Part shown: piece after piece, positions 16,734 through 25,834 of the stretch
Layout: each line of letters begins with the position of its first letter
How positions within the stretch are numbered: the stretch's first letter is position 1
Source: a bacterium
Lineage (GTDB): Bacteria; UBP6; JAFGXH01
Length of the DNA stretch: 30,679 nt
NCBI GenBank assembly: GCA_027064085.1
Contig: JAMOQH010000158.1
Coordinates: 1 to 30,679 of the forward strand
Direction of reading: 5' to 3'
Notes under the pieces: model-generated
Databases searched by the model: none
Told to the model about the DNA's origin: nothing
What the model saw: only the letters and a program-made list of their open reading frames with translations
Program-made: the position numbers and the translations under genes

Positions 16734-18482
16734 ATGAATATTGATAAAACTTTAGATGAGCTTCAAAAAAAATTTATAAGTAATCCTGAATCACTTCAAC
16801 CACTTATAGATAAAGCTCCTTATGCTGTATTTATTGTTGATAAAAATAAAAACATACTTTTTTTTAATAAAAAAGCAGAAGAAATAACCGGATACAATAA
16901 AAAAGAAGCAATTAATAACTTATGTATCATTAGTCGTCACTGTACAACATGTGGTAATGAATGTGCTATGTTCGATAGTTTTACAACAAAAGATAAATGT
17001 ATAAAAGAAGTTGGCTTTTTAAGAAAAAATAATAAAGAAATTGTAATTGAGAAGAGCAGTTATCCAATTTTAAACCCATACGGAGAACCAATTGCGGCTA
17101 TAGAGTTTTTTATAGATAAAACAGTACAAATAAATACCCAAAAAAAAATGGAATCAATCATGCAAAAGCTAGATTCTACAAATTATTTTAACAATCTGCT
17201 AAGTAACCTAGTTATTGAAGGTATTATTAAAATTGAGAAAAACAATGTAATTTCTCTATATAGCAAAAAAGCAGAAACCCTAATTGGATTAAATAAAGAT
17301 CTTGTAGAAGGTAAAGAAGCAAATAAAGTTTTTAAAGAAGAAAATTGGAACAATATTTTAAATATTATAAATTCACATAATAATTCGAGTAGTGAGTTAA
17401 ACTTTATAAACTTAACAATAAATAACAGAGATTTAGACTTTGCAATAGTTCCTCTTAAGGATAAAGATAATAATTATGAGTCAACTATTATTTTTGTTAA
17501 GTTATCATTAAAGAAAATGAGCATAGATAATTTAACTGATAACTCTAAGGTTAAGTATTATGACATGATTTCTAAATCAATAAAAATGAAAAAAATATTT
17601 AACTTAATAGAAAACTTAAAAAATAGTAGTGTTAATGTTTTAATAGAAGGAAAAAGTGGTACGGGTAAAGAATTGATTGCAAAAGCATTATTCGAAACTA
17701 ATCAAAATCACAATAAAGTATTTCAAACTATAAATTGTGCAACTCTTTCTCCAGATTTATTAGAATCTGAATTATTTGGACACCAAAAAGGCTCTTTTAC
17801 TGGCGCTATTGCAGATAAAGAGGGGAAGTTTAAGCTTGCTGATGGAGGTACTATATTTTTAGATGAAATTGGAGAAATCCCAATGAATCTTCAAGCTAAA
17901 CTACTTAGAGTATTACAGTTTAAAGAATTTGATCCTGTTGGCTCAACAAAATCAATAAAAATTAATGTTAGAATTATTGCTGCAACTAACAGAAATCTGC
18001 AAGAAGCCATTCTTGAAGGACGATTTAGAGAAGATTTATATTACAGATTGAAAGTTGTACCAATTTATCTACCAAATCTTAATGAAAGAAAAGAAGATAT
18101 CCCTATTTTAATAGATTTTTTTATAAATAAATTAAATAAAGAGCATGCATCAAATAGAAAAGTATCAGAAAATGCTAAAATATTTCTCATGAATTATGAT
18201 TGGCCAGGAAATATACGAGAATTAGAAAATTTAATTTCATATTTATTTGTTGTTACAAATAAAGAAATTATTGACATAAATGATTTACCTGATTATTTAA
18301 TAAATTTATCAAAAGAACTTACATATAAAACCAATTATCATAAATCTGAAAAAGATATAATACTAGAGCATCTTGAAATGTTTGAATATAATCAAAATAA
18401 AACTGCTCAAAGTTTAGGAATTCATAGAACAACTCTTTGGAGAAAAATGAAGCGATATGGCATAGAACCTTATAAAATATAG
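16734..18482 (+). CDS. PAS-containing sigma-54-dependent transcriptional activator
   Basis: A bacterial enhancer-binding protein of 582 aa. A first PAS domain (about 25-130) contains a cysteine cluster: C64, C70, C73, C77 and C89 ('HCTTCGNEC'). A second PAS-like domain spans about 145-255. The AAA+ domain has Walker A 'GKSGTGKE' (about 305-312), the sigma-54 contact loop 'GSFTGA' (353-358, a Ser variant of GAFTGA), Walker B 'GTIFLDE', and arginine-finger 'GRFREDLYYRL'. A Fis-type helix-turn-helix ends the protein ('NKTAQSLGIHRTTLWRKMKRYGI'). AAGGA six nt upstream of the ATG supports this start over the TTG at 16728. It lacks a receiver domain, so signal sensing is probably by the PAS domains, perhaps redox or metal through the cysteines. 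Targets are unknown. Confidence 0.95.
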   Translation: MNIDKTLDELQKKFISNPESLQPLIDKAPYAVFIVDKNKNILFFNKKAEEITGYNKKEAINNLCIISRHCTTCGNECAMFDSFTTKDKCIKEVGFLRKNNKEIVIEKSSYPILNPYGEPIAAIEFFIDKTVQINTQKKMESIMQKLDSTNYFNNLLSNLVIEGIIKIEKNNVISLYSKKAETLIGLNKDLVEGKEANKVFKEENWNNILNIINSHNNSSSELNFINLTINNRDLDFAIVPLKDKDNNYESTIIFVKLSLKKMSIDNLTDNSKVKYYDMISKSIKMKKIFNLIENLKNSSVNVLIEGKSGTGKELIAKALFETNQNHNKVFQTINCATLSPDLLESELFGHQKGSFTGAIADKEGKFKLADGGTIFLDEIGEIPMNLQAKLLRVLQFKEFDPVGSTKSIKINVRIIAATNRNLQEAILEGRFREDLYYRLKVVPIYLPNLNERKEDIPILIDFFINKLNKEHASNRKVSENAKIFLMNYDWPGNIRELENLISYLFVVTNKEIIDINDLPDYLINLSKELTYKTNYHKSEKDIILEHLEMFEYNQNKTAQSLGIHRTTLWRKMKRYGIEPYKI

Positions 18483-18491
18483 CATTAAATA

Positions 18492-18515
18492 AAAAATAGA
18501 AATTAAAAATAGAAA
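18492..18515 (+). repeat. Direct repeat upstream of the Cys-rich lipoprotein
   Basis: Two copies of AAAAATAGAAA, 13 bp apart start to start, lie in the 103-bp gap before the gene at 18586. A TATAAT at 18561-18566 lies downstream but has no good -35. It may be a regulatory site or chance in A-rich DNA. Confidence 0.3.
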
Positions 18516-18585
18516 CTTATAGCAACTTTCTTTACAATTAGTTTATTTTTAGATATACTTTATAATCATTTGGGAGAATGCAGTA

Positions 18586-19443
18586 ATGAGATACTTTATT
18601 CTTATAATATTTATACTTTTAAGTTTTACATATTCATGTAGAAATGAAGATGGTATATATAATGGAAAAATTGAATGTAAAAATGATAGTCATTGTAGTA
18701 AAGGAAAAATTTGTTCAAGATTAGGACAATGTATACCAGACAAAAGATGTTATTCTGATACTCAATGCCTAGAAACTGAAGTTTGTAATTTAGAAATAGG
18801 CTTATGTGTTTCAAAAGAAAGATGTGAAACCGACCATGATTGCAAAAATGATTTAAAATGCATACTAGGTGTTTGTAGTGGTTGTCAAACAAATGATGAT
18901 TGTACCGCTCCTGATGTTTGTAGTTCAGGAGCTTGTTTAAGCCCTCAAAACAATTGCAAGGAAATCACTTGTCAAAAAGATGAAATATGTAATCCAATCA
19001 CTCAAAAATGTCAAAAAATAAGAGAAGATTGTAATACAGATAAAGATTGCTCGTTTGGAAGAAAATGTGAAAATAATAAATGTACAATACTAAAAGATGG
19101 CTGTACGAATAATAGTGATTGCAAATATAATCAAGAATGTAAACTTGGAGTATGTGTAGGTTGTGAAAGTGACCAAGACTGCAAAGATACAAGCAGATGT
19201 ATATTTGGAGCTTGTATTAGTATTGGTATTGATTTATGTACAAATATTGAATGCCCTCAATATGAAATATGTGACCCTCAAACTGGACAATGTTACCTTG
19301 AAACAGGAGAATGTAGAGATGATCTTGAATGTAGACCAGGTACAACATGCCAAGCAACAATGTGCATGGGTTGCGTTGATGAATCTTCATGTCACCCTAA
19401 TATGAAATGTGTTTATGGAATGTGTTTAGCCAATGTTAATTAA
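18586..19443 (+). CDS. Cys-rich lipoprotein with 'DxDC' repeats
   Basis: The 285-aa product has a type II signal peptide (MRYFILIIFILLSFTYSC; lipidated Cys at 18). It then consists of repeats of about 25-50 residues built on 'C.xDxDC....C..G.C' ('CKNDSHCSKGKICSRLGQC', 'CESDQDCKDTSRCIFGAC', 'CQTNDDCTAPDVCSSGAC'). Such disulfide-rich modules are common in secreted proteins of Myxococcota and their relatives. Roughly one residue in eight is Cys, so folding needs periplasmic oxidation. The start has GGGAG about 10 nt upstream. The 3' end overlaps the YbbR-like gene by 11 bp, an odd pairing of a surface protein with a c-di-AMP/cell-wall gene. Function not assigned. Confidence 0.8.
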   Translation: MRYFILIIFILLSFTYSCRNEDGIYNGKIECKNDSHCSKGKICSRLGQCIPDKRCYSDTQCLETEVCNLEIGLCVSKERCETDHDCKNDLKCILGVCSGCQTNDDCTAPDVCSSGACLSPQNNCKEITCQKDEICNPITQKCQKIREDCNTDKDCSFGRKCENNKCTILKDGCTNNSDCKYNQECKLGVCVGCESDQDCKDTSRCIFGACISIGIDLCTNIECPQYEICDPQTGQCYLETGECRDDLECRPGTTCQATMCMGCVDESSCHPNMKCVYGMCLANVN

Positions 19444-20443
19444 AACTTTTTACAACATAATAATAAAAAATCTACACCTTAAAATAATTTCTGTCATTTT
19501 AGCTTTCATTGTCTTTTTAGCAGTACAGATATATAACAACAAGGAAGTTATACAGAGTTTGGATATTAATTTATCATTATCATTACCGAAAAACAGTATG
19601 GTTGTTAACAAGATACCAAGAAAAGTATCTATTTTGGTCAAAGGTTCATTATCTGAGATTAAAAAAATAAAAAAAGAAAATATTTCACTTCCAATTCATT
19701 TAAAAGAATCAAAAACAATTATTTTAAATGAATATAATATCTCAGAATTTAAAAATATAGATATGATACAAATCATACCTAAAACAATTGATATAGTAAT
19801 AGAAAAAGTTGTTGAAAAAAAAGTACCAATACAGTTTAATATAATAAATGAAATACCAGCAGGTTACAAATATAAAGAAAAACCTAAACTAAATAAAAAG
19901 TTTGTAACAATAATTGGTCCTAAGTCATCTATTGACTTGTTAAATAAGGTATATTCTGAACCATTAAATCAATCAGATATCATAGGGAGTGAATCAAAAA
20001 TATTAAAACTAAAATTAGAGAGCTCACTATTAAGATTTAAGAATATACGAGAAGTATCCGTTTCTTATAAAATAGTAGAAGAATTTATAACTAAAGAAAT
20101 AAAAAACCTTAAAATTAAATTCCTAAACTGTGATTTAGAAAAAAATGGTATTGTAGCACTCAAAAATAAAGTTAAATTAGTTGTTAAAATGCCATATTCC
20201 TTAAAAAATAAATTTACAAATAGTGATTTTTTTATATATGCAGACCTAAAAAATTGTAGTAATTTTGAATATTTAACTTCAATTAAACTTTCTATTGCTG
20301 TTCCTCATAAAAAGATCTCTACAAAATATATAATTCCAGCCACGGTTATATTAAAAAAATTACATAAAAAAGAAAATATTCATAATAATAAAAAAAATAT
20401 CCCTAAATTAATATCACCTAAAAAAGAAAAGGTTAAAAAATAA
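19433..20443 (+). CDS. YbbR-domain protein (CdaR-like)
   Basis: The 336-aa product has one N-terminal transmembrane helix ('NLHLKIISVILAFIVFLAVQI', about 13-33) preceded by a short basic segment, followed by extracytoplasmic YbbR-type beta repeats ('KVSILVKGSLSEIKKI', 'IQFNIINEIPAGYKYKEKPKLNKKFVTIIGP', 'KSSIDLLNKVYSEPLNQSDI'). YbbR proteins (CdaR) regulate the diadenylate cyclase CdaA, and the usual operon is cdaA-cdaR-glmM. Here glmM follows after 16 bp, which strongly supports the assignment, but cdaA is not next to it. The start overlaps the upstream lipoprotein gene. The C-terminus is a Lys-rich tail. Confidence 0.82.
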   Translation: MLIKTFYNIIIKNLHLKIISVILAFIVFLAVQIYNNKEVIQSLDINLSLSLPKNSMVVNKIPRKVSILVKGSLSEIKKIKKENISLPIHLKESKTIILNEYNISEFKNIDMIQIIPKTIDIVIEKVVEKKVPIQFNIINEIPAGYKYKEKPKLNKKFVTIIGPKSSIDLLNKVYSEPLNQSDIIGSESKILKLKLESSLLRFKNIREVSVSYKIVEEFITKEIKNLKIKFLNCDLEKNGIVALKNKVKLVVKMPYSLKNKFTNSDFFIYADLKNCSNFEYLTSIKLSIAVPHKKISTKYIIPATVILKKLHKKENIHNNKKNIPKLISPKKEKVKK

Positions 20444-20459
20444 CTAAGAAGGAGTATAA

Positions 20460-21806
20460 ATGAAAAAATTATTTGGAACTGATGGTATTAGAGGCTTGGC
20501 AAATCAATATCCCATGACTATTGATATGGTTCAAAGACTAGGCTCTGCTGCTGCATTATTTTTTAAAAAAAGAAATCAAAAAACAAAAATTGTGATAGGA
20601 AAAGATACAAGAATATCAAACTATATGTTCGAAACTGCATTAACTTCAGGTATAAACGCAATGGGGGTTGATGTTATTTGGATAGGTCCATTGCCTACAC
20701 CAGCAATATCTCACCTAACACAAAGCTTGAGAGCTGATGCTGGAATTATGATTAGTGCATCTCACAACCCATATTATGATAATGGAATCAAATTTTTTGG
20801 CCCTGATGGGGTAAAACTTGGTGATGCAATTGAGATGCAACTAGAAAAACTTGTTATAGAAAATAAATTTAATTATTCAGAAATACAGTATGATAAAATA
20901 GGAAGATTATACAGAATAGATCAAGGAATGGGAAGATATATTGAATATCTAAAATCAACATTTCCTAAATACTTAAAACTAGATGGCTTAAGGATTGGCT
21001 TAGATACTGCCAATGGAGCTGCTTATAAAATTGGCCCTATTGTTCTAGAAGAATTAGGAGCTAAAGTTTTTGTTATTGGTAATAAGCCTAATGGCGTAAA
21101 TATCAATGAAAATATTGGGGCTTTACATACCAAAGAACTAAGAAAACTGGTTATTGAACACGATTTAGATATTGGAATTGCATTAGATGGTGATGCTGAT
21201 AGAGTTATTTTTATAGATAAAATGGGCAATGAAGTAAATGGAGATGCTGTTTTAGGCGTTCTTGCAAAAGAATTAATGAAAACAAATAAATTACAAAATA
21301 AAACACTGGTAACTACTGTTATGAGCAATATGGGATTAGATAAAGCTATTGAATCAATTGGTGGAAAGATAATAAAAACTAAAGTTGGTGATAGATATGT
21401 TATTGAAGGATTAAAGAAATTTAATAGTAATCTAGGAGGGGAAAATTCAGGACATATTATTTTTAAAGAATACTCTAAAACAGGAGATGGCATGCTTGCA
21501 GCATTACAAATGCTTGCAATAATGATTAAAAATAATACAACAATTGATGAATTAGTTAAATTTGTTAAAATATATCCACAAGTTCTAAAATCTATACCTA
21601 TAAGAAAAAAAACACCTTTCGAAACAATTCCTGAAATTAAAAATAAAATAGAAAGCATCAAAAAAGAATTAAATGGCAGTGGCCGAATTTTAGTAAGATA
21701 TTCAGGAACAGAAAATAAAGTTAGAATTATGATAGAAGGTGATAATTATAGTAAAATAAGTATTTATGTTGATGAATTAAGTGATTTGTTTAAAAAACTA
21801 GTTTAG
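20460..21806 (+). CDS. glmM: Phosphoglucosamine mutase GlmM
   Basis: GlmM converts glucosamine-6-phosphate to glucosamine-1-phosphate, on the route to UDP-GlcNAc for peptidoglycan and LPS. The 448-aa product is full length. It begins 'KLFGTDGIRG', the catalytic phosphoserine is S101 in 'ISASHNPYYDNGIK', the Mg-binding loop is 'DGDADR' (243-248), the sugar-binding loop is 'GGENSGHII', and the phosphate-binding loop is 'RYSGTENKVRIMIEG'. AAGGAG precedes the ATG. It is cotranscribed with the YbbR-like gene. Its stop lies 3 bp from the stop of the convergent typA. Confidence 0.97.
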   Translation: MKKLFGTDGIRGLANQYPMTIDMVQRLGSAAALFFKKRNQKTKIVIGKDTRISNYMFETALTSGINAMGVDVIWIGPLPTPAISHLTQSLRADAGIMISASHNPYYDNGIKFFGPDGVKLGDAIEMQLEKLVIENKFNYSEIQYDKIGRLYRIDQGMGRYIEYLKSTFPKYLKLDGLRIGLDTANGAAYKIGPIVLEELGAKVFVIGNKPNGVNINENIGALHTKELRKLVIEHDLDIGIALDGDADRVIFIDKMGNEVNGDAVLGVLAKELMKTNKLQNKTLVTTVMSNMGLDKAIESIGGKIIKTKVGDRYVIEGLKKFNSNLGGENSGHIIFKEYSKTGDGMLAALQMLAIMIKNNTTIDELVKFVKIYPQVLKSIPIRKKTPFETIPEIKNKIESIKKELNGSGRILVRYSGTENKVRIMIEGDNYSKISIYVDELSDLFKKLV

Positions 21807-21809
21807 TAT

Positions 21810-23615
21810 TTATCTTTTTGCCCTTCTTCTATTCAATTCACTTAAAATTCTCTTTCTAATTCTAACTGATTTTGGTGTAACTTCAACTAATTCATCATCT
21901 TCAATAAAATCAATAGCTTTTTCTAAATCCATCTCTAGTGGAGTAACAAGTTTTACAGCCTCATCAGTTCCTGAAGATCTAACATTTGTAAGTTTCTTGG
22001 TTTTAGTAGGATTAACAACTAAATCAATTTTTTTAGGATTAACTCCAATTATCATTCCTTCGTAAACAGGATCATTGTGAGTAATAAAAAATTGGCCTCT
22101 ATCTTGAAGATTAAATATTGCATAAGCAACAGCTTTCCCCCCTGAGATAGAAACAATCGCACCTTGACTTCGCCCTTGTATACTTCCAACAACAGGTCCA
22201 TAAGAATCAAATACTGAATATAAAACACCTTCACCTTTGGTATCTGTCATAAATTGAGCTCTATAACCAAGTAAGCCTCTAGATGGTATTAGGTAAACCA
22301 TTCTTACAATTCCACCTGATTGCATCTCCATTTCTTGCATTTTACCAAATCTTTTATTTAATTTTTCAATGACGGCACCACTCATTGGTTCTGGAACTTC
22401 AATTGTTACAGCCTCATATGGCTCCATTTTCTGGCCATCAATCTCTTTAATAATAACTTGAGGTCTTGAAAGCTGTAACTCATAACCTTCTCTTCTCATA
22501 TTTTCAACAAGTACGGATAAATGTAACTCACCTCTACCAGAAACTTTAAAAGCTTCCGTTGTTTTGGTTGATTCAACATGTAATGCAACATTAGATAAAA
22601 TCTCTTTATCTAATCTATCTTTTATATGTCTACTTGTTAAATATTTACCTTCTTTACCAGCAAAAGGACTATCATTAACCATAAAAAACATAGAAATAGT
22701 AGGTTCATCAACTTTAATTAAAGGTAATGGCTCCACTAATCCTTTTTCACCAATAGTCATTCCAACTTTAAAATCATTAGTTCCGGAAAATGAAATAATA
22801 TCACCTGCATCTGCTTCAGAAATATCAACTTTCTTTAAGCCATCATAACCAAGTAATTTTGTAACTTTAAAACTAACTTTTTTATCTTTATATAAACCTT
22901 CAACAATTTGATTTACTTTTATTGTTCCATTTTTAATTCTACCGGTTGCAACAACTCCAACATAATTATCATAATCTAAAGTTGAAATTTGTACCTGTAA
23001 CGGTTTGTGAAAATCGCCCTCTGGAGGTCTTATTTCTCTTACTACCATATCAAGTAAAACGGACATATCTACATTTTCAGAGTCAGCTTCAACTCTTACA
23101 TATCCTTCTTTTGCAGAAGCATAAATTATAGGAAATTCTAGCTGCTCGTCATCAGCATCTAAGTCAATAAATAAATCATAAACTTGATTTAACACCCTTT
23201 TAGGGTCAGAACCTTTTCTATCTATTTTATTGATAACTAAGATAGGTTGCAAGCCCATAGACATTGCTTTTTTTAGTACAAATTTAGTTTGAGGCATTGG
23301 TCCTTCAAATGCATCAACAACCAAAAGAACTGCATCAACCATATTCAAGACTCTTTCTACTTCACCACCAAAATCAGCATGCCCAGGAGTATCTACTATG
23401 TTGATTTTATAATCATCATAGTAAACTGCTGTATTTTTAGCCAAAATCGTAATTCCTCTTTCTTTTTCTATATCATTTGAGTCCATTGCTCTTTCATCTA
23501 GCTTTGCAAAGTCTCTTTTAGATGTAACTTGCTCTAAAATCTTATCAATAAGTGTTGTTTTACCATGGTCAACATGGGCGATAATTGCAATGTTACGGAT
23601 TTTATCTATTATCAT
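21810..23615 (-). CDS. typA: Ribosome-associated GTPase TypA/BipA
   Basis: TypA/BipA is an EF-G-like GTPase that aids ribosome assembly and stress or cold adaptation. The 601-aa product has G1 'AHVDHGKTT' (13-21), switch I 'RGITI', G3 '[12 protein letters not shown]', G4 'NKIDRKG', an EF-Tu domain II-like region, an EF-G domain V-like region, and the TypA-specific C-terminal domain ('[18 protein letters not shown]'). The ATG at 23615 has GAGGAAT just upstream. The longer frame from 23645 starts inside the rpsT terminator hairpin and encodes its U-tract as Phe, so it is rejected. No promoter fits between that terminator and the start, so expression may depend on read-through from the tig-rpsT transcript or on a promoter inside rpsT. 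Confidence 0.96.
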   Translation of the reverse strand: MIIDKIRNIAIIAHVDHGKTTLIDKILEQVTSKRDFAKLDERAMDSNDIEKERGITILAKNTAVYYDDYKINIVDTPGHADFGGEVERVLNMVDAVLLVVDAFEGPMPQTKFVLKKAMSMGLQPILVINKIDRKGSDPKRVLNQVYDLFIDLDADDEQLEFPIIYASAKEGYVRVEADSENVDMSVLLDMVVREIRPPEGDFHKPLQVQISTLDYDNYVGVVATGRIKNGTIKVNQIVEGLYKDKKVSFKVTKLLGYDGLKKVDISEADAGDIISFSGTNDFKVGMTIGEKGLVEPLPLIKVDEPTISMFFMVNDSPFAGKEGKYLTSRHIKDRLDKEILSNVALHVESTKTTEAFKVSGRGELHLSVLVENMRREGYELQLSRPQVIIKEIDGQKMEPYEAVTIEVPEPMSGAVIEKLNKRFGKMQEMEMQSGGIVRMVYLIPSRGLLGYRAQFMTDTKGEGVLYSVFDSYGPVVGSIQGRSQGAIVSISGGKAVAYAIFNLQDRGQFFITHNDPVYEGMIIGVNPKKIDLVVNPTKTKKLTNVRSSGTDEAVKLVTPLEMDLEKAIDFIEDDELVEVTPKSVRIRKRILSELNRRRAKR

Positions 23616-23630
23616 TATTCCTCTATTTTC

Positions 23631-23656
23631 AAAAAAAAAGGGCATAAAATATGCCC
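23631..23656 (-). terminator. Strong rho-independent terminator after rpsT
   Basis: A perfect 7-bp stem, GGGCATA / TATGCCC, with a 3-nt loop (23640-23656). On the minus strand it is followed directly by nine T residues (plus 23631-23639). It stands between rpsT and typA and ends about 15 nt before the typA start codon. Confidence 0.88.
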
Positions 23657-23684
23657 TTTTAAAACTTTTAAAGAGTGATAATAA

Positions 23685-23948
23685 TTATTTTAAATTATTA
23701 ACTCTTTTTTGTAATTGAGCAACTTTTCTAGAAGTTTTATTTTTATGAAAAAGGCCTTTAGCCCCTGCTTTCATAACTTCTTTAATTACAACAGGAAGTA
23801 ATTCTGTTGCTAATTTTTTATCATTTGCTTCTACGGCTTCGTCCATTTTTTTCAAAAATGTTTTTATTCTTGAATTACGAGCTCTATTTCTCAATCTTCT
23901 TTTTTCTGATTGTCTTGTTCTTTTTGCTGCTTGCTTATGATTAGCCAT
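23685..23948 (-). CDS. rpsT: Small-subunit ribosomal protein bS20
   Basis: bS20 is a primary 16S rRNA-binding protein of the 30S subunit. The 87-aa, highly basic helical product begins 'MANHKQAAKRTRQSEKRRLRN' with the family signatures 'NSRIKTFLKK', 'AGAKGLFHKNKTSRKVAQLQKRV' and the usual length. It lies 8 bp after the unknown 134-aa gene and is followed by a strong terminator. Confidence 0.97.
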   Translation of the reverse strand: MANHKQAAKRTRQSEKRRLRNRARNSRIKTFLKKMDEAVEANDKKLATELLPVVIKEVMKAGAKGLFHKNKTSRKVAQLQKRVNNLK

Positions 23949-23956
23949 ATTATCTC

Positions 23957-24361
23957 CTATTTATTTCTTCTGTAATATTTATTCATATCAAGAAGTTTAC
24001 CTAATGAGAAAGTTTTCAACTTATTCATGTAATCTTGATCTACTTTTCCACTATCAAGATGAGCATTTTTATAAACTGCTTCAACAAGAGCATCTTTAGT
24101 TTGAAACTTTTCAGAAACTTCTGTACCGATCCTGTATAATTTAAGTAATTTTTTATTACTTAGTGTTTCAATTCTCGCTTTAAAGCTTTCTTCTGTTTCC
24201 TCACTGTTTCTTTCAATTAAAGGCATTACTTTAGCTGCTAATTCTTTTTTTGAGCCAAAATCTTGCTTTACTAATTGAGCTGGAGAAAGCTTTGTTGGTT
24301 TTGCAACTTTCTTATTGCTTAATCTACGCAATTTCATTTTACGGTTATTTGTTAAACCCAT
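23957..24361 (-). CDS. Unknown small basic protein between tig and rpsT
   Basis: I do not recognise this 134-aa, Lys-rich soluble protein. It has no signal peptide or membrane segment and reads as mainly helical. The segment 'LSNKKLLKLYRIGTEVSEKFQTKDALVEAVY' has the helix-turn-helix rhythm of Rho-N/SAP-like nucleic-acid-binding modules, which is a resemblance only. A motif 'LSNKK' occurs twice (near 14-18 and 87-91). The start has an AAGGGGG ribosome-binding site. It is cotranscribed with tig and rpsT, so a role at the ribosome or with RNA is a fair inference from position and charge, not a demonstrated function. Confidence 0.75.
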   Translation of the reverse strand: MGLTNNRKMKLRRLSNKKVAKPTKLSPAQLVKQDFGSKKELAAKVMPLIERNSEETEESFKARIETLSNKKLLKLYRIGTEVSEKFQTKDALVEAVYKNAHLDSGKVDQDYMNKLKTFSLGKLLDMNKYYRRNK

Positions 24362-24411
24362 AAAACCCCCTTTTCTACCCTTAAGGTATCTATAGAACGG
24401 TTAATAAAAAA

Positions 24412-25704
24412 TTACTCTACTGTATTTTCAACAGGAGTATTATTAGTAGAGAAGTCTACTAAATTATTATTACTTACAATAAACTCTTCAATTTTTTGAT
24501 TTTCAATAAGAGCTACTATTTCAGAATATCTATTTTTATCTGAAAACAACTTGATTGCTTCTTCTTGAGGAATACCATATTGACGAGAAAATGTATTTAT
24601 ATAGTTAATTATTTCACTTTCATTACTGTGTATATGTTCAACATCTTTAAGTTTTAAAACAAATACTTGTTGTCTTGCAAGATTCATAATCTTTTCATTA
24701 TTTTCTTCAAAAAACTTTTCTTTATCTTCAACTTTTGCTCCTTCATTTTTTTGAAGATATCTGTTTAAGAAATCTTGTTTAGCTCCTTCTAAAATCGTTT
24801 TAGGAATATCAAGAGTATAAACGGGAGTCACCATCTCAAGGTACTTTTCAACCAGTTTTCCATTATTTTTTCTATCTATTTGGCCTTGATATTCAGCTTT
24901 TAGATCATTTAAAAATGCTTCCATATTATACTCTTCTCTACCATGAGCAAAATATTGTTGAACAAAATCTTCATTAAGTTCAGGTGTTTCAAAAACCTCT
25001 AGTTTTTTTATTGTTATTTTAAAGTTTACAGGATCAGAATTTTCATCTTTAATATAAGTAAACTCTATTTCTTCTCCTATTTTCTTACCTAAAACCGCAA
25101 CATCAATCCCTTTAAAAATATCTTTACCAACTTCTAATGGAAAATCCACTTTACTAAACTCTTCAACTTCTTTATCATCTTTAGTTGCAACAATATCAAC
25201 AACAGCAATATCAGAAGTTTCAACAACATCTCTACCTTCTACTTCTACTCTTTTAGAAAATCCAGGCAAGAATTGTTCTTTTAGGTAGTTATTAAATTCT
25301 TCTTCGTCAAGCTTTTCTGCCTCAATTTCAATATCTAAATTTTTATATTCACCCATATCAAAGTTAGGAATAAATTCATATTTAATTGTATAATAGAATT
25401 CACCTTTTTTATCTTGTTTAAAATCATCCATTGATGGTTGAGAAACCATCATAACATCTAAGCCCTCTAAGTAAGAAGCAGATGTTTCTTGTAGTAAATC
25501 TTCTGTTATTTCAGCTTTTACAGACTTACCAAATCTCTTTTTTATTAATGCGACAGGAACTCTACCTTTTCTAAAACCTTCTAATTTTACTGTTTTAGAT
25601 AAATCCTTAAGTTTTGCATTATACTTTTTATCAAATTCATCTTGCTCTACAACAATTTTAACTTCTCTTGTTGTCACTGTTTCATTTAATGTTTCAACTG
25701 TCAT
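24412..25704 (-). CDS. tig: Trigger factor
   Basis: Trigger factor is the ribosome-bound chaperone that meets nascent chains at the exit tunnel. The 430-aa product has the N-terminal ribosome-binding domain with signature 'GFRKGRVP' (43-50), an FKBP-type prolyl isomerase domain (about 145-230; 'DIAVVDIVATKDDKEVEEF', 'VAVLGKKIGEEIEF'), and a long helical C-terminal arm region. The ATG at 25704 has GAGG six nt upstream. The longer frame to 25755 begins within the promoter's -35 box and cannot be translated from that transcript. It is the first gene of tig-unknown-rpsT. Confidence 0.95.
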   Translation of the reverse strand: MTVETLNETVTTREVKIVVEQDEFDKKYNAKLKDLSKTVKLEGFRKGRVPVALIKKRFGKSVKAEITEDLLQETSASYLEGLDVMMVSQPSMDDFKQDKKGEFYYTIKYEFIPNFDMGEYKNLDIEIEAEKLDEEEFNNYLKEQFLPGFSKRVEVEGRDVVETSDIAVVDIVATKDDKEVEEFSKVDFPLEVGKDIFKGIDVAVLGKKIGEEIEFTYIKDENSDPVNFKITIKKLEVFETPELNEDFVQQYFAHGREEYNMEAFLNDLKAEYQGQIDRKNNGKLVEKYLEMVTPVYTLDIPKTILEGAKQDFLNRYLQKNEGAKVEDKEKFFEENNEKIMNLARQQVFVLKLKDVEHIHSNESEIINYINTFSRQYGIPQEEAIKLFSDKNRYSEIVALIENQKIEEFIVSNNNLVDFSTNNTPVENTVE

Positions 25705-25726
25705 ACTTAACCTCAAAAAACAAGGG

Positions 25727-25755
25727 ATTATACTAATTTCTATCATAAATGTCAA
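25727..25755 (-). promoter_or_regulatory. Perfect-consensus sigma-70 promoter for tig operon
   Basis: Minus-strand TTGACA (plus 25750-25755), exactly 17 bp, then TATAAT (plus 25727-25732). All twelve consensus bases match. The predicted leader to the tig ATG is about 15 nt. This is the strongest promoter visible in the window and is consistent with high expression of translation genes. Confidence 0.85.
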
Positions 25756-25780
25756 TGTTTTTTATTTGTGGATTTTTTAT

Positions 25781-25809
25781 TTGACTTTTAACTAAAAATT
25801 TTGTAGTAT
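25781..25809 (+). promoter_or_regulatory. Promoter of the 25835 operon
   Basis: -35 TTGACT (25781-25786), a 17-bp spacer and -10 TAGTAT (25804-25809). It is divergent from the tig promoter, with about 25 bp between the two -35 boxes. An AGGAGG ribosome-binding site and ATG follow at 25826-25837. Confidence 0.6.
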
Positions 25810-25834
25810 CCTAACCTATTGATTAGGAGGAAGT

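Noticed and set aside
21023-21661. Open frame of 212 codons on the minus strand inside glmM
   Set aside because: It is the mirror of a full-length, motif-complete GlmM. The hydrophobic composition is an artefact of the reverse frame.
25705-25755. 17-residue N-terminal extension of trigger factor
   Set aside because: Its ATG is in the -35 box of the consensus promoter. The start at 25704 has a good Shine-Dalgarno and matches the family N-terminus.
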